Positions 15,030 through 24,590 of a DNA stretch of 43,737 nt are shown one piece after another. The position numbers were made by a program, and so were the translations under genes. A model generated the notes under the pieces. It was not told the origin of the DNA, searched no databases, and was given only the letters and a program-made list of their open reading frames with translations. Position 1 is the stretch's first letter, and every line of letters begins with the position of its first letter. The DNA lies in assembly GCA_036497785.1 (NCBI GenBank), contig DASXIW010000172.1, positions 1 to 43,737 on the forward strand. The letters run 5' to 3'. Source of the DNA: DASXIW01 sp036497785 (GTDB lineage Bacteria; Pseudomonadota; Alphaproteobacteria; Acetobacterales; Acetobacteraceae).

Positions 15030-16232
15030 CCCGAATCACGCGATCGCCTGATCGCCGCGCCGCGCCGCAGCGGAGCCCTTGCCCGGCGCGCCGGCCTCGG
15101 CCTCCTGATGGCCGCCAGCGCGGTGATCGCAGCGCGCCTCTGGCTGCCATCTCCCCCGGCAGAGGCGCAATCCGCCCCGCCGCCCCCGCCGCCGGTCACT
15201 GTCAGCGCGCCGCTGCAGCGCAACCTCGCCAATGTCACCAGCTTCACCGGCCAGTTCTCGGCGGTGGACTATGTCGAACTCCGCGCCCAGGTCACCGGCT
15301 ACCTCACCGAAATCCATTTCACCGACGGCCAGCTCGTCCACAAGGGCGACCTGCTCTTCGTCATCGACCCCCGCCCCTACGAAATCGCCCTCGAACAGGC
15401 GCAGGCCCAGTTCCAGACCGCCGCCGCCGGCCTCGATCTCGCCAACCAGGAACTGGTCCGCGCCACCCAGCTGAAGCGCAACGACTTCGCCTCGGGCGAG
15501 ACCGTGGATCAGCGCGTGCAGCAACAGCGCAGCGCGGAAGCCACCGTCGCCCAGGCCAAGGCCGCCATCGCCGCGGCCCAGCTCAACCTCGTCTTCACCC
15601 ACATCACCGCGCCGCTCACCGGCCGGATCAGCTCGCATCGTGTCTCGATCGGCAGCCTCGTCATGGGCGGCCCCGGCGCCGCCTCCACCACGCTACTCAC
15701 CACCATCGTCTCGCTCGACCCGATCTATCTCGACTTCGACATGAGCGAAAACGATTACCTCGCCTATGAGCACGGCCGGCAGGGCGCCGCCACCACGCCG
15801 GCCGTGCAGGCCCAGCTTAGCGACGAGCAGGACTGGACGCATCGCGGCACACTAGACTTCATCGACAACCAGCTGGACCGCAGCAGCGGCACCATCCATG
15901 CCCGCGCCACGCTGCCCAATCCCAAGCTGTTCATCTCCCCCGGCGAGTTTGCCCGGGTCCGCTTGCCCACATCGCAGCCTCGCCAGGTGTTGCTGGTGCC
16001 GGACGCGTCGGTCATCACCGACCAGTCCGACAAGACGCTGATGACCGTCGCCGCCGATGGCACGGTGGTGCCCAAGCGCGTGCAGATCGGCCCGCTCGAC
16101 GGCGAACTGCGCGTCATCGAGGGCGGCCTCCAGCCCACCGACCAGGTCATCATCAACGGTCTGGTGCGCGCCCGCCCCGGCGGCAAGGTCACCCCGCAGC
16201 CCGGCACCATCGCCCAGCCCACACTCGGCTGA
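15018..16232 (+). CDS. RND efflux periplasmic adaptor (membrane fusion protein)
   Basis: Links the inner-membrane RND permease to an outer-membrane channel. The 404-aa product has an N-terminal membrane anchor or signal segment (residues 22-42) and a Pro-rich linker. It then has a lipoyl/barrel-sandwich domain (VELRAQVTGYLTEIHFTDGQ ... KGDLLFVIDPRPYE), an alpha-hairpin rich in Gln/Ala, a beta-barrel, and the second lipoyl half around FTHITAPLTGRISSHRVSIG. This is the AcrA/MexE layout. The ATG at 15018 lies within the TetR box with CAGCAGG upstream. The permease follows after 11 bp; no outer-membrane factor is present in this operon, so it may borrow one. Confidence 0.95.
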   Translation: MTGHPESRDRLIAAPRRSGALARRAGLGLLMAASAVIAARLWLPSPPAEAQSAPPPPPPVTVSAPLQRNLANVTSFTGQFSAVDYVELRAQVTGYLTEIHFTDGQLVHKGDLLFVIDPRPYEIALEQAQAQFQTAAAGLDLANQELVRATQLKRNDFASGETVDQRVQQQRSAEATVAQAKAAIAAAQLNLVFTHITAPLTGRISSHRVSIGSLVMGGPGAASTTLLTTIVSLDPIYLDFDMSENDYLAYEHGRQGAATTPAVQAQLSDEQDWTHRGTLDFIDNQLDRSSGTIHARATLPNPKLFISPGEFARVRLPTSQPRQVLLVPDASVITDQSDKTLMTVAADGTVVPKRVQIGPLDGELRVIEGGLQPTDQVIINGLVRARPGGKVTPQPGTIAQPTLG

Positions 16233-16243
16233 GGAGCACGCCC

Positions 16244-19200
16244 ATGCGCCTGTCCCATTTCTTCATCGACCGCCCGATCTTCGCCGTGGTGGTCTCGACC
16301 TTCCTCACCATCATCGGCGCGGTCGCGTATTTCACGCTGCCCGTCACGCAATATCCCGAAATCGCCCCGCCCACGATCCAGGTCACCGCCACCTATCCCG
16401 GCGCCTCCGCCGAGACGGTCAGCGAGTCCGTCGCCACACCGCTCGAACAACAGATCAACGGCGTCGAGAACATGCTGTATTTTAGCAGCCAGTCCACCGG
16501 CGACGGCAAACTAACCCTCACCGTCACCTTCAAGCTCGGCACCAATCTCGACACGGCGCAGGTGCTCACCCAGAATCGCGTCTCCCAGGCCCTGCCCCGC
16601 CTGCCGGACGCGGTGCAACGCCTGGGCGTCACCGTCAATAAAAGTTCGCCGGACCTGATGATGGTCATCCATCTCCGCTCGCCCCACGGCACGCGCGACC
16701 AGCTCTATCTGTCGAACTACGCAACCCTGCACGTCAAAGACCAGCTCGCCCGCGTCGACGGCGTCGGCAACGTCACCGTCTTCGGTGGCCGCGACTACGC
16801 CATGCGCATCTGGCTCGATCCCGACAAGGTCGCCGAGCACGACCTCACCGCCGGCGAAGTCGTCGCCGCATTGCAGGCGCAAAACGTCCAGGTCTCCGCG
16901 GGCGTCCTCGGCCAGCCGCCAATGCCCAGCACCAGCGCCTTCCAGCTCAACGTGCAGACGCTCGGCCGCCTGGCCGATCCCGCGCAATTCGCCAACATCA
17001 TCGTGAAATCCGACAATGCCGGCCACGTCACCCGCGTGCGCGACATTGCCCGCGTCGATCTCGGCGCCCAGGATTACGGCTCCAACGGCTATCTGGACGG
17101 CGAAGACGCCGTGCCCATCATCGTTTATCAGCAGCCCGGCTCCAACGCGCTCGCCACCGCGGCCAAGATCCACGCCACCATGCAGGAACTGTCGAAAGAC
17201 TTCCCGCAAGACCTTACCTACAGCATCGTCTACGACACCACGGGCTTCATCGCCCAGTCGGTGCACGAGGTGGTGAAGACCATCCTGGAGGCCGTCGCCC
17301 TCGTCGTCGTGGTCGTCATCGTCTTCCTGCAAACCTGGCGCGCCTCCATCATCCCCATCGTCGCCATCCCGATCTCGCTGATCGGCACCTTCGCCATCCT
17401 CGCCGCCGTCGGCTTCTCGCTGAACAACCTCTCGCTGTTCGGCCTGGTGCTCGCCGTCGGCATCGTGGTGGACGACGCGATCGTCGTCGTCGAGAACGTC
17501 GAGCGAAACCTGCATCTCGGCCTAACCCCCCGCGAGGCCGCTCATCGCACAATGGACGAAGTCGGCGGCGCGCTGATCGCCATCGCGCTGACGCTGTGCG
17601 CGGTGTTCATCCCGTCCGCTTTCATCAGCGGCATTTCCGGTCAGTTCTTCCGCCAGTTCGCCGTCACCATCGCCGCCTCCACGGTGATCTCCTGCTTCGT
17701 CTCCCTCACCCTCAGCCCGGCCCTCTGCGCCCTGCTCTTCAAGCCCCATGCGGCCGCGGACGTGCATGCGCGCCACAGCCTGCTGGCACGCCCGCTCTTC
17801 GCCTTCTTCGGCGCCTTCAACCGCGTCTTCACATGGCTGTCGGATCGCTATGGCCGCCTCACCGCGCGCCTGATCCGCGGCGGCATCGCCATGCTCGTCG
17901 TCTATGCCGGCCTGATCGGCCTCACCGGCTGGCAGTTCAGCCGCGCCCCCACCGGCTTCATCCCGGACCAGGATCTCGGCTACCTCATCACCGTCGTCCA
18001 GCTTCCCCCCGGCGCCTCGCTCGCCCGCACCGACGCGGTCATCCACCGCGCCTCGGACATCATCATGGGCACGCCCGGCATCGCCCACGCCGTCGCCTTC
18101 TCCGGCTTCGACGGCGCCACCTTCACCAACGCCTCCAACGCCGGTGCCATCTTCACCCCGCTCGACCCGTTCGACGAGCGCCATGCCAAGGGCCAGGACA
18201 TCCACGAAATCCTCGGTCAGCTCCAGCGCCGCTTGTCCAGCATCCAGGACGCCTTCATCATCGTCGTCCCGCCGCCCCCGGTCAGCGGCATCGGCACCGC
18301 CGGCGGCTTCAAGATGATGCTGGAGGATCGCGCCGGCCTCGGCCCCGTCGCGCTGGAGGCGGCCGCGCAGGAGATGTCCGGTGCGGCCAACCGCACGCCG
18401 GGCATCATCGGCGCCTTCTCGCTGTTCAGCACCCGCACGCCCACCGTCTATGCCAATATCGATCGCGAACGCGCGGAAAAGCTCGGCGTCTCGCCGGACA
18501 AGGTGTTCGAGGCCCTCCAGGTCTATCTCGGCTCAGCCTATGTCAACGACTTCAACTATCTCGGCCGCACCTACGAAGTCACCGCTCAGGCCGATGCCCG
18601 CTTCCGCGCCAGCACCGCCGACATCGCGCGGCTGAAAACCCGCAACGCCGCCGGCGCCATGGTCCCGATCGGCTCCGTCGCCCAGATGCAAGATGTCACC
18701 GGCCCCTACCGCGTGCCCCGCTACAACCTGTACCCCGCCGCCGAGGTCCAGGGCAGCACCCTCCCCGGCCTGTCCTCCGGCGCCGCGCTCGCGGCCATGG
18801 ACCGCCTCTCCGCCGAGCATCTGCCCCCGGGCATCGGCTATGAATGGACCGACCTCGCCTTCCAGCAACGCCAGGCCGGCAACACCGCCCTGCTGATCTT
18901 CGGCGCCTCGATCCTGTTCGTCTTCCTCGTCCTTGCCGCCCAGTACGAAAGCTGGACCATGCCGCTCTCGGTGGTGCTCATCGTCCCGATGTGCCTCCTT
19001 GCCGCGGTCACCGGCCTCATGCTGCGCGGCCTGAACGTGGACATCCTCGCCCAGATCGGCTTCGTCGTCCTGGTCGGCCTCGCCGCGAAAAACGCGATCC
19101 TGATCGTCGAATTCGCCAAACAGGCCCAGGAATCCGGCGCCGCCCTGCGCGACGCCGCCACCCAGGCCGCCCGAACCCGCCTGCGCCCGATCCTGATGAC

Positions 19201-19429
19201 CTCCTTCGCCTTCGTCCTCGGCGTCGTCCCCCTGGTCGTCGCCAGCGGTGCGGGTTCCGAAATGCGCCAGTCCCTCGGCACCGCCGTCTTCTCGGGCATG
19301 CTCGGGGTCACGCTGTTCGGCTTGCTCTTCACCCCCGTCTTCTACGTCACCGTCCAACGCCTCTCCTTCAACCGCCGCCGCCCCGCACTGGACGGCGACA
19401 TCGTCGGACAGGGGGCACCCGCCGAATAA
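16244..19429 (+). CDS. RND multidrug efflux permease (HAE1/AcrB family)
   Basis: Inner-membrane proton-drug antiporter, 1061 aa, the normal size for the family. It starts MRLSHFFIDRPIFAVVVS, the hallmark N-terminus. TM4 contains VGIVVDDAIVVVENVER with the paired proton-relay aspartates. TM10 contains GLAAKNAILIVEFAKQA with the conserved lysine. Large periplasmic porter loops follow TM1 and TM7 (for example GFIPDQDLGYLI). It is most similar in style to the MexF/OqxB-like branch, which is inference. It is co-transcribed with the adaptor and probably repressed by the upstream TetR. Substrates are unknown. Codons are intact throughout. Confidence 0.96.
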   Translation: MRLSHFFIDRPIFAVVVSTFLTIIGAVAYFTLPVTQYPEIAPPTIQVTATYPGASAETVSESVATPLEQQINGVENMLYFSSQSTGDGKLTLTVTFKLGTNLDTAQVLTQNRVSQALPRLPDAVQRLGVTVNKSSPDLMMVIHLRSPHGTRDQLYLSNYATLHVKDQLARVDGVGNVTVFGGRDYAMRIWLDPDKVAEHDLTAGEVVAALQAQNVQVSAGVLGQPPMPSTSAFQLNVQTLGRLADPAQFANIIVKSDNAGHVTRVRDIARVDLGAQDYGSNGYLDGEDAVPIIVYQQPGSNALATAAKIHATMQELSKDFPQDLTYSIVYDTTGFIAQSVHEVVKTILEAVALVVVVVIVFLQTWRASIIPIVAIPISLIGTFAILAAVGFSLNNLSLFGLVLAVGIVVDDAIVVVENVERNLHLGLTPREAAHRTMDEVGGALIAIALTLCAVFIPSAFISGISGQFFRQFAVTIAASTVISCFVSLTLSPALCALLFKPHAAADVHARHSLLARPLFAFFGAFNRVFTWLSDRYGRLTARLIRGGIAMLVVYAGLIGLTGWQFSRAPTGFIPDQDLGYLITVVQLPPGASLARTDAVIHRASDIIMGTPGIAHAVAFSGFDGATFTNASNAGAIFTPLDPFDERHAKGQDIHEILGQLQRRLSSIQDAFIIVVPPPPVSGIGTAGGFKMMLEDRAGLGPVALEAAAQEMSGAANRTPGIIGAFSLFSTRTPTVYANIDRERAEKLGVSPDKVFEALQVYLGSAYVNDFNYLGRTYEVTAQADARFRASTADIARLKTRNAAGAMVPIGSVAQMQDVTGPYRVPRYNLYPAAEVQGSTLPGLSSGAALAAMDRLSAEHLPPGIGYEWTDLAFQQRQAGNTALLIFGASILFVFLVLAAQYESWTMPLSVVLIVPMCLLAAVTGLMLRGLNVDILAQIGFVVLVGLAAKNAILIVEFAKQAQESGAALRDAATQAARTRLRPILMTSFAFVLGVVPLVVASGAGSEMRQSLGTAVFSGMLGVTLFGLLFTPVFYVTVQRLSFNRRRPALDGDIVGQGAPAE

Positions 19430-19470
19430 GCACGAGGCCCCCCGTTTTGGCGCACCAATCCTGAACACTT

Positions 19471-19499
19471 GAAGCGTGCCCCCATAAGGGGCACGCTTC
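19471..19499 (+). terminator. Terminator hairpin after the RND operon
   Basis: GAAGCGTGCCCC and GGGGCACGCTTC form a perfect 12-bp stem with a 5-base loop, 42 bp after the permease stop and 35 bp before the next gene. No U-tract follows. Confidence 0.75.
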
Positions 19500-19533
19500 C
19501 ACGCCGCCAGAAGCCCCGGAACGGACCACCACC

Positions 19534-21870
19534 ATGTTCGAGCGCGCGCCCGCCAAGCCCGAGATCGACATCGCCGCCCTGGAGGCGCTCGACACACGCC
19601 TCCGCTGGCTTTCCGCCTGGACCATCCACACCGCCAATCATCTGCGCCCCAGCCGCGACAAGCTGAAGGTCGGCGGCCACCAGGCCAGTTGCGCCTCGAT
19701 CAGCACCATCATGGCGGCGCTGTATTTCCACGCCATCGGCCCCAACGACCGCGTCGCCGTGAAGCCGCATGCCGGCCCCGTTCTTCACGCCATCCACTAT
19801 CTGCTGGACCAGCAAACCCGCGACCAGTTGGAACGCTTCCGCGGCTTCGGCGGCGCCCAATCCTACCCCAGCCGCACCAAGGACCGGATCCCGGTGGATT
19901 TCTCCACCGGCTCCGTCGGCCTCGGCGTCGCCATCACCGCTTTCGCCAGCCTGGTGCAGGACTATCTGATCGGCCACGGCCAACTCGCGGAATCCGACGC
20001 TGGCCGCATGATCGCCCTGATGGGCGATGCCGAGCTCGATGAAGGCAATATCTACGAATGCCTGATCGAGGCGTACAAGCACGACATCCGCAATTGCTGG
20101 TGGATCGTCGACTATAACCGCCAGTCGCTCGACGCCACCACGGCCGACCGCATGTTCCGCCGCTTCGACGACATCTTCGAAACCTGCGGCTGGCGCGTGC
20201 TCACCCTCAAGCACGGCCGCAAGCAGCGCGACGCATTCGCCCGCCCCGGCGGCGCCACGCTGGAATGCTGGATCGACACCTGTCCCAACGCCGACTATGC
20301 GGCCCTCACTTATCAGGGCGGCGCCGCCTGGCGCACACGCCTGCTGCACGATTCCGGCAGCGACCCCGATTTCGCCGCCCTGATCGCCGGCTTCGACGAC
20401 GACGCCCTGGCCGCGCTGATGACCAATCTCGGCGGCCACTGCATCGAAACCCTGACCGACGCCTTCGCCGCCGCCCAGGATGCGCGCCCGACGCTGTTCA
20501 TCGCATACACCATCAAGGGCTACGGCCTGCCCTTCGCCGGCCACAAGGACAACCATGCCGGCCTGATGAACCCCGCCCAGATCGACGCGCTGCGCCAATC
20601 CCTCGGCATTCCCGAAGGCGCGGAATGGGGCAAGTTCGCTGGCCTGGGCGACAACGCCGCCGCCGCCCTCCAGGCCGTCATCGACCGCTCACCGCTCCGC
20701 CGCCCCCGCCCGAGCCATGGCACCGATGCCGTCGCACTCCCCGCCCGCCTGAGTGTGCCGGAAGGCGAGCGCCAATCGACCCAGGCCGCCTTCGGCAATA
20801 TCCTCCTCGATATCGCCAAATCCGGCGGCAAGCTCGCGGACCGCATCGTCACCACCTCGCCGGATGTCACCGTCTCCACCAATCTCGGCGCCTGGGTCAA
20901 CCAGCGCGGCCTGTTCCGCCGCCAGCTTGTGGCCGACGTGTTCCGCGCCGCCGGAATCCCCTCCGCCCAGAAATGGTCCGGCGGCGGCGCCGGCCAGCAC
21001 ATCGAACTCGGCATCGCCGAGAATAATCTCTTCCTTGTTCTCGCCGCCCTCGGCCTGTCCGCCCCCATCTTCGGCACACGCTTGCTGCCCATCGGCACGG
21101 TGTACGACCCCTTCATCGCCCGCGGCCTCGATGCGCTGAACTATGGCTGCTACCAGGATGCCCGTTTCCTGCTGGTGGCCACACCCTCCGGCGTCACCCT
21201 CGGCCCGGAAGGCGGCGCCCATCAATCCACCAACACGCCCCTGATCGGCCTCGGCCAGCCCGGCCTGACCTATTTCGAACCCGCCTACGCCGACGAACTC
21301 GCGCTGATCATGCGCTGGGCATTCGCCCATATGCAGGCCGAGGATGGCGGCGCCGTCTATCTCCGCCTCACCACCCGCGCCATCGCCCAGATCCCCCGCG
21401 GCGATTCCGCCTGGGAACAAGGCGCCCTGGCCGGCGCCTATTGGCTGAAACCGCCCGCCAACGGCAGCGAAGCCGCCCTCATCGCCACCGGCGCGATGCT
21501 GCCCGAGGCCCTCGAAGCCTGGACCCAACTCACCGAAGACCTCCCCGGCCTCGGCCTGCTCGCCGTCACCTCGCCGGACCTGCTGCATCGCGGCTGGACC
21601 GCCAGCAAATCCGCGCGCTGGCAGAACCGGCCACCCACCCCATCCCACATCGAAACCCTGCTCGCCCCGCTCGCTCCCCAGGCCGGCCTCGTCACCCTCA
21701 TCGACGGCAACCCAGCCGCCCTGTCCTGGATCGGCGGCGTCCGCGGCCACCGCGTCAGCCCTCTCGGCACCGAACGCTTCGGCCAAACCGGCGACCTGCC
21801 CGACACGTACCGCCACCACCGCCTGGACACGGACGCGATCATCGAGGCCATGGCGGAGATCTTCGCGTAA
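19534..21870 (+). CDS. Transketolase-like/PDH E1-like ThDP enzyme
   Basis: ThDP-dependent protein of 778 aa. It has the domain order of transketolases but resembles the homodimeric pyruvate dehydrogenase E1 (AceE) branch in several motifs. KVGGHQASCASISTIMAALY and VKPHAGPVLHAIHYLL match AceE's GGH..S and QGHAAPG segments. The ThDP motif reads GDAELDE and ends DYNRQSLD (AceE: GDGEMDE ... NLQRLD). The C-terminal half has GQHIELGIAENN with the catalytic Glu region, then TPSGVTLGPEGGAHQSTNTP. It is shorter than AceE (about 890 aa) and has no lipoyl-enzyme partner genes nearby. The reaction is uncertain: sugar-phosphate transketolase or 2-oxoacid decarboxylation. It converges on the broken phosphoketolase gene (29-bp gap), hinting at a shared pentose-phosphate role. 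Confidence 0.8.
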   Translation: MFERAPAKPEIDIAALEALDTRLRWLSAWTIHTANHLRPSRDKLKVGGHQASCASISTIMAALYFHAIGPNDRVAVKPHAGPVLHAIHYLLDQQTRDQLERFRGFGGAQSYPSRTKDRIPVDFSTGSVGLGVAITAFASLVQDYLIGHGQLAESDAGRMIALMGDAELDEGNIYECLIEAYKHDIRNCWWIVDYNRQSLDATTADRMFRRFDDIFETCGWRVLTLKHGRKQRDAFARPGGATLECWIDTCPNADYAALTYQGGAAWRTRLLHDSGSDPDFAALIAGFDDDALAALMTNLGGHCIETLTDAFAAAQDARPTLFIAYTIKGYGLPFAGHKDNHAGLMNPAQIDALRQSLGIPEGAEWGKFAGLGDNAAAALQAVIDRSPLRRPRPSHGTDAVALPARLSVPEGERQSTQAAFGNILLDIAKSGGKLADRIVTTSPDVTVSTNLGAWVNQRGLFRRQLVADVFRAAGIPSAQKWSGGGAGQHIELGIAENNLFLVLAALGLSAPIFGTRLLPIGTVYDPFIARGLDALNYGCYQDARFLLVATPSGVTLGPEGGAHQSTNTPLIGLGQPGLTYFEPAYADELALIMRWAFAHMQAEDGGAVYLRLTTRAIAQIPRGDSAWEQGALAGAYWLKPPANGSEAALIATGAMLPEALEAWTQLTEDLPGLGLLAVTSPDLLHRGWTASKSARWQNRPPTPSHIETLLAPLAPQAGLVTLIDGNPAALSWIGGVRGHRVSPLGTERFGQTGDLPDTYRHHRLDTDAIIEAMAEIFA

Positions 21871-21899
21871 AGCCAGTCCCCGCCTTTACCTTTCCGCCA

Positions 21900-24273
21900 T
21901 CACCGCTGCGTCCAGCGCCAATCCGCAATCTCCGCCATGTCCTTGCCGTACCGTGTCGCATAAGCCCGGTGCTCCATCAGCTTGTCGCGCAGAAGCTGCT
22001 TCGCATGCCCCGCCATCCCCTGCAGCCGCGGCACCCGATCGATCGCGTCGTTCGCCAGATGGAAGCGATCCAGCCGGTTCAGCACGGTCATGTCGAACGG
22101 CGTGGTGGTCGTGCCTTCCTCTAGATAGCCATGCACATGAAAATTATCGTGGTTCCGGCGCTTATAGGTCAGCCGGTGCACCAGCCACGGATAGCCATGA
22201 AAGGCGAAGATCACCGGCTTGTCCGTGGTGAAGATCGAATCGAATTCCGCATCCGCCAGCCCGTGCGGATGCCCGCCGGGCGATTCCAGCGCCATGATGT
22301 CCACCACGTTCACCACGCGCACGCGCAATTCCGGCAGATGCGTGGGCAGAAAATCCACCGCCGCCAGAGTCTCCAGCGTCGGCACGTCCCCCGCGCAGCC
22401 CATCACCACATCCGGCTCCACGCCATCGTCGCTGCTGGCCCATGTCCAAATCCCCAGCCCCACCGTGCAATGGCGCACCGCCGCATCGATATCCAGCCAT
22501 TGCGGCGCCAGCTGCTTGCCCGCCACCACCACGTTCACATAATTGCGGCTGCGCAGGCAGTGATCCATCACCGAAAGCAGCGTGTTCGCATCCGGCGGCA
22601 GATACACCCTGACCACATCTGCCTTCTTGCTGATCACATGATCGATGAACCCGGGATCCTGATGGCTGAACCCGTTATGATCCTGCCGCCACACATGGCT
22701 GGTCAGCAGATAGTTCAACGACGCGACCGGCCGCCGCCACACAATCCCCCGCGTCACCTTCAGCCATTTCGCATGCTGGTTGAACATGGAATCGATGATG
22801 TGGATGAACGCCTCGTAACACGAGAACAACCCGTGCCGCCCGGTCAGCAGATACCCTTCCAGCCGACCCTGGCACAGATGCTCGCTCAGCACCTCCATCA
22901 CGCGCCCGTCTGGCGCCAGTCGTCATCGGGCAGGATTTCGGCCACCGATGCGCGATCGGTCACCTCGAACACCATCTGCAACCGGTTCGATGCGGTCTCA
23001 TCGAGCCCCATCGGCCGGAAATTCGCCGTCGCGGCATTCGCCGCCATCACATCGCGCAAAAACGCCCCGGCAATGGCGGTGGATTCGCCATCCTCGCCCC
23101 CAGGCCGCGCCACCCTCACGGCATAATCGCGAAAATCCGGCAAGACCAAGTCGCGCAGCACCAGCGCGCCATTCGCGTTCGGATTGGCGCTCATGCGCCG
23201 ATCCCCCTCCGGCGCCAGTGCGGCGATCTCCGCACGCAACGTACCCGCCGCGTCGAACAGCTCCTCGGGCCGATAACTCCTCATCCTGGCTTCCAATATG
23301 CCGACATGCGCGGGCTTTTCCGCAAACCCCGTGATCGGCACCTGGTGGGCACGGAACGTGCCCTCGATCTTCTTGCCGTCCACCAGCTTCGGCCCGGTCC
23401 ATCCCTTGGGTGAGCGCAGCACGATCATCGGCCAGCGCGGCCGATCGCTGAACCCGTCCGCCCGCGCCTTCGCCTGAATCGCCGCGATTCCGTCCAGCAC
23501 GCCGTCCAGCGTCCGCGCCATCAACGGATGCATCGCCGCCGGATCGTCGCCGCACATGAAATGCGGATCGTAACCGTTGCCGCGCAGCAACTCCGTCAGC
23601 TCCGCGTCGCCAATCCGCGCCAGCCCCGTGCGTCCGGCGATCTTGTAGCCGTTCAGATGCAAAATCGGCAGCATCGCCCCGTCCCGCGCCGCGTCCAGGA
23701 ATTTGTTGGAATGCCAGCTCGCCGCCAGCGCGCCGGTCTCCGCCTCGCCATCGCCGATCACGCAGCAGGCCAGCAGGCCCGGATTGTCGAACACCGCGCC
23801 ATAGGCATGCAGCAGCGAATAGCCCAGCTCACCCCCTTCATGGATCGAACGCGGCGTCTCCGGCGCCACATGTCGCCGGGGAACGAAAACTGGGTGAACA
23901 GCCGCTTCATCCCGGCCTCGTCGCGGGTGACGGCGGAATAGGTTTCGCTGTACGTGCCTTCCAGATAGGTGTTCGCCACCACCCCGGGCCCGCCATGCCC
24001 GGGCCCGGAGACATAGAGCGCGTTCAGCCCGCGCGTCTTGATGGCCCGGTTCATGTGGGCATAGATGAAATTCTGCCCCGGCGTGGTCCCCCAATGGCCC
24101 AGCAGCCGCGGCTTGATGTGCTCCAACCGCAACGGCTCGCGCAGCAGCCGGATGTCCATCAGATAAATCTGCCCCACGGACAGATAATTCGCCGCGCGCC
24201 AATAGGCGTCCAGCAGCGCGAAGCTCTCGTCGTCAGCGGCGGTATCGCGCCGAACCGGATTGTCAGGGCACAT
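21900..24273 (-). pseudogene. xfp: Phosphoketolase, disrupted by two deletions
   Basis: Phosphoketolase (Xfp) splits xylulose-5-P or fructose-6-P with phosphate to acetyl-phosphate. Family sequence covers the whole length but in three frames. Frame one runs from the ATG at 24273 (ANYLSVGQIYL, SGPGHGGPGVVAN, TQFSFPGD). Frame two follows (HVAPETPRSIHEGGELGYSL, GDGEAETGALA) and frame three ends at 21900 (VMEVLSEHLCQGRLEGYLLT, HVWRQDHNGFSHQDPGF, FHGYPWLVHRLTY). The first break is at 23873-23874, where the usual FPGGIPSHVAPETP reads FPG-ga-HVAPETP: 10 bases lost. The second is near 22918, one base lost before APDGRVMEV. Adding 11 bases gives 795 codons including stop, the normal size. Loss of the GIPS loop means at least one lesion is a true deletion. 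Confidence 0.9.
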
Positions 24274-24485
24274 GCTGAGGGACCCGTCATTGGAATGCCG
24301 CGATGCGGCAACCTGCCGCCCGCCTCTCGCCCGCCCTTTTTTGTCATGCATAGCGCCGCTGCCGCATTGATCGATCGCAGATGCGCGGCATCCCGCCAGT
24401 ATCCCAGCCTGGCGCAGCCATTATACCAGCGCGGCGCGACTGCAATCCTTTGCGTCCGCCAGAAGACCGGCCATGAAACCACGCC

Positions 24486-24550
24486 AGCTTTTTGTTTTGG
24501 CGCGCGATTTCATCGGCCGAACCATTTCCGCTCTGCCTGCAACTGCTCTA
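24486..24550. repeat. Intergenic repeat element, copy 2
   Basis: Plus-strand AGCTTTTTGTTTTGGCGCGC closely matches AGCTCTTTGTTTTGGCGAGC in copy 1 (7884-7903), then diverges. It is again closed by a TGCTCTA motif. It lies between the broken xfp and the LysR gene and may carry part of the LysR promoter region. Confidence 0.5.
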
Positions 24551-24590
24551 ATGATAAATCATGAACCTTTCGCGTCGCTGACCCCGGCCC

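Noticed and set aside
22898..24202. Two or three separate phosphoketolase subunit genes
   Set aside because: The open frames are pieces of one protein; junctions match single-protein homology with a 10-base and a 1-base loss, and the pieces lack their own ribosome-binding sites.
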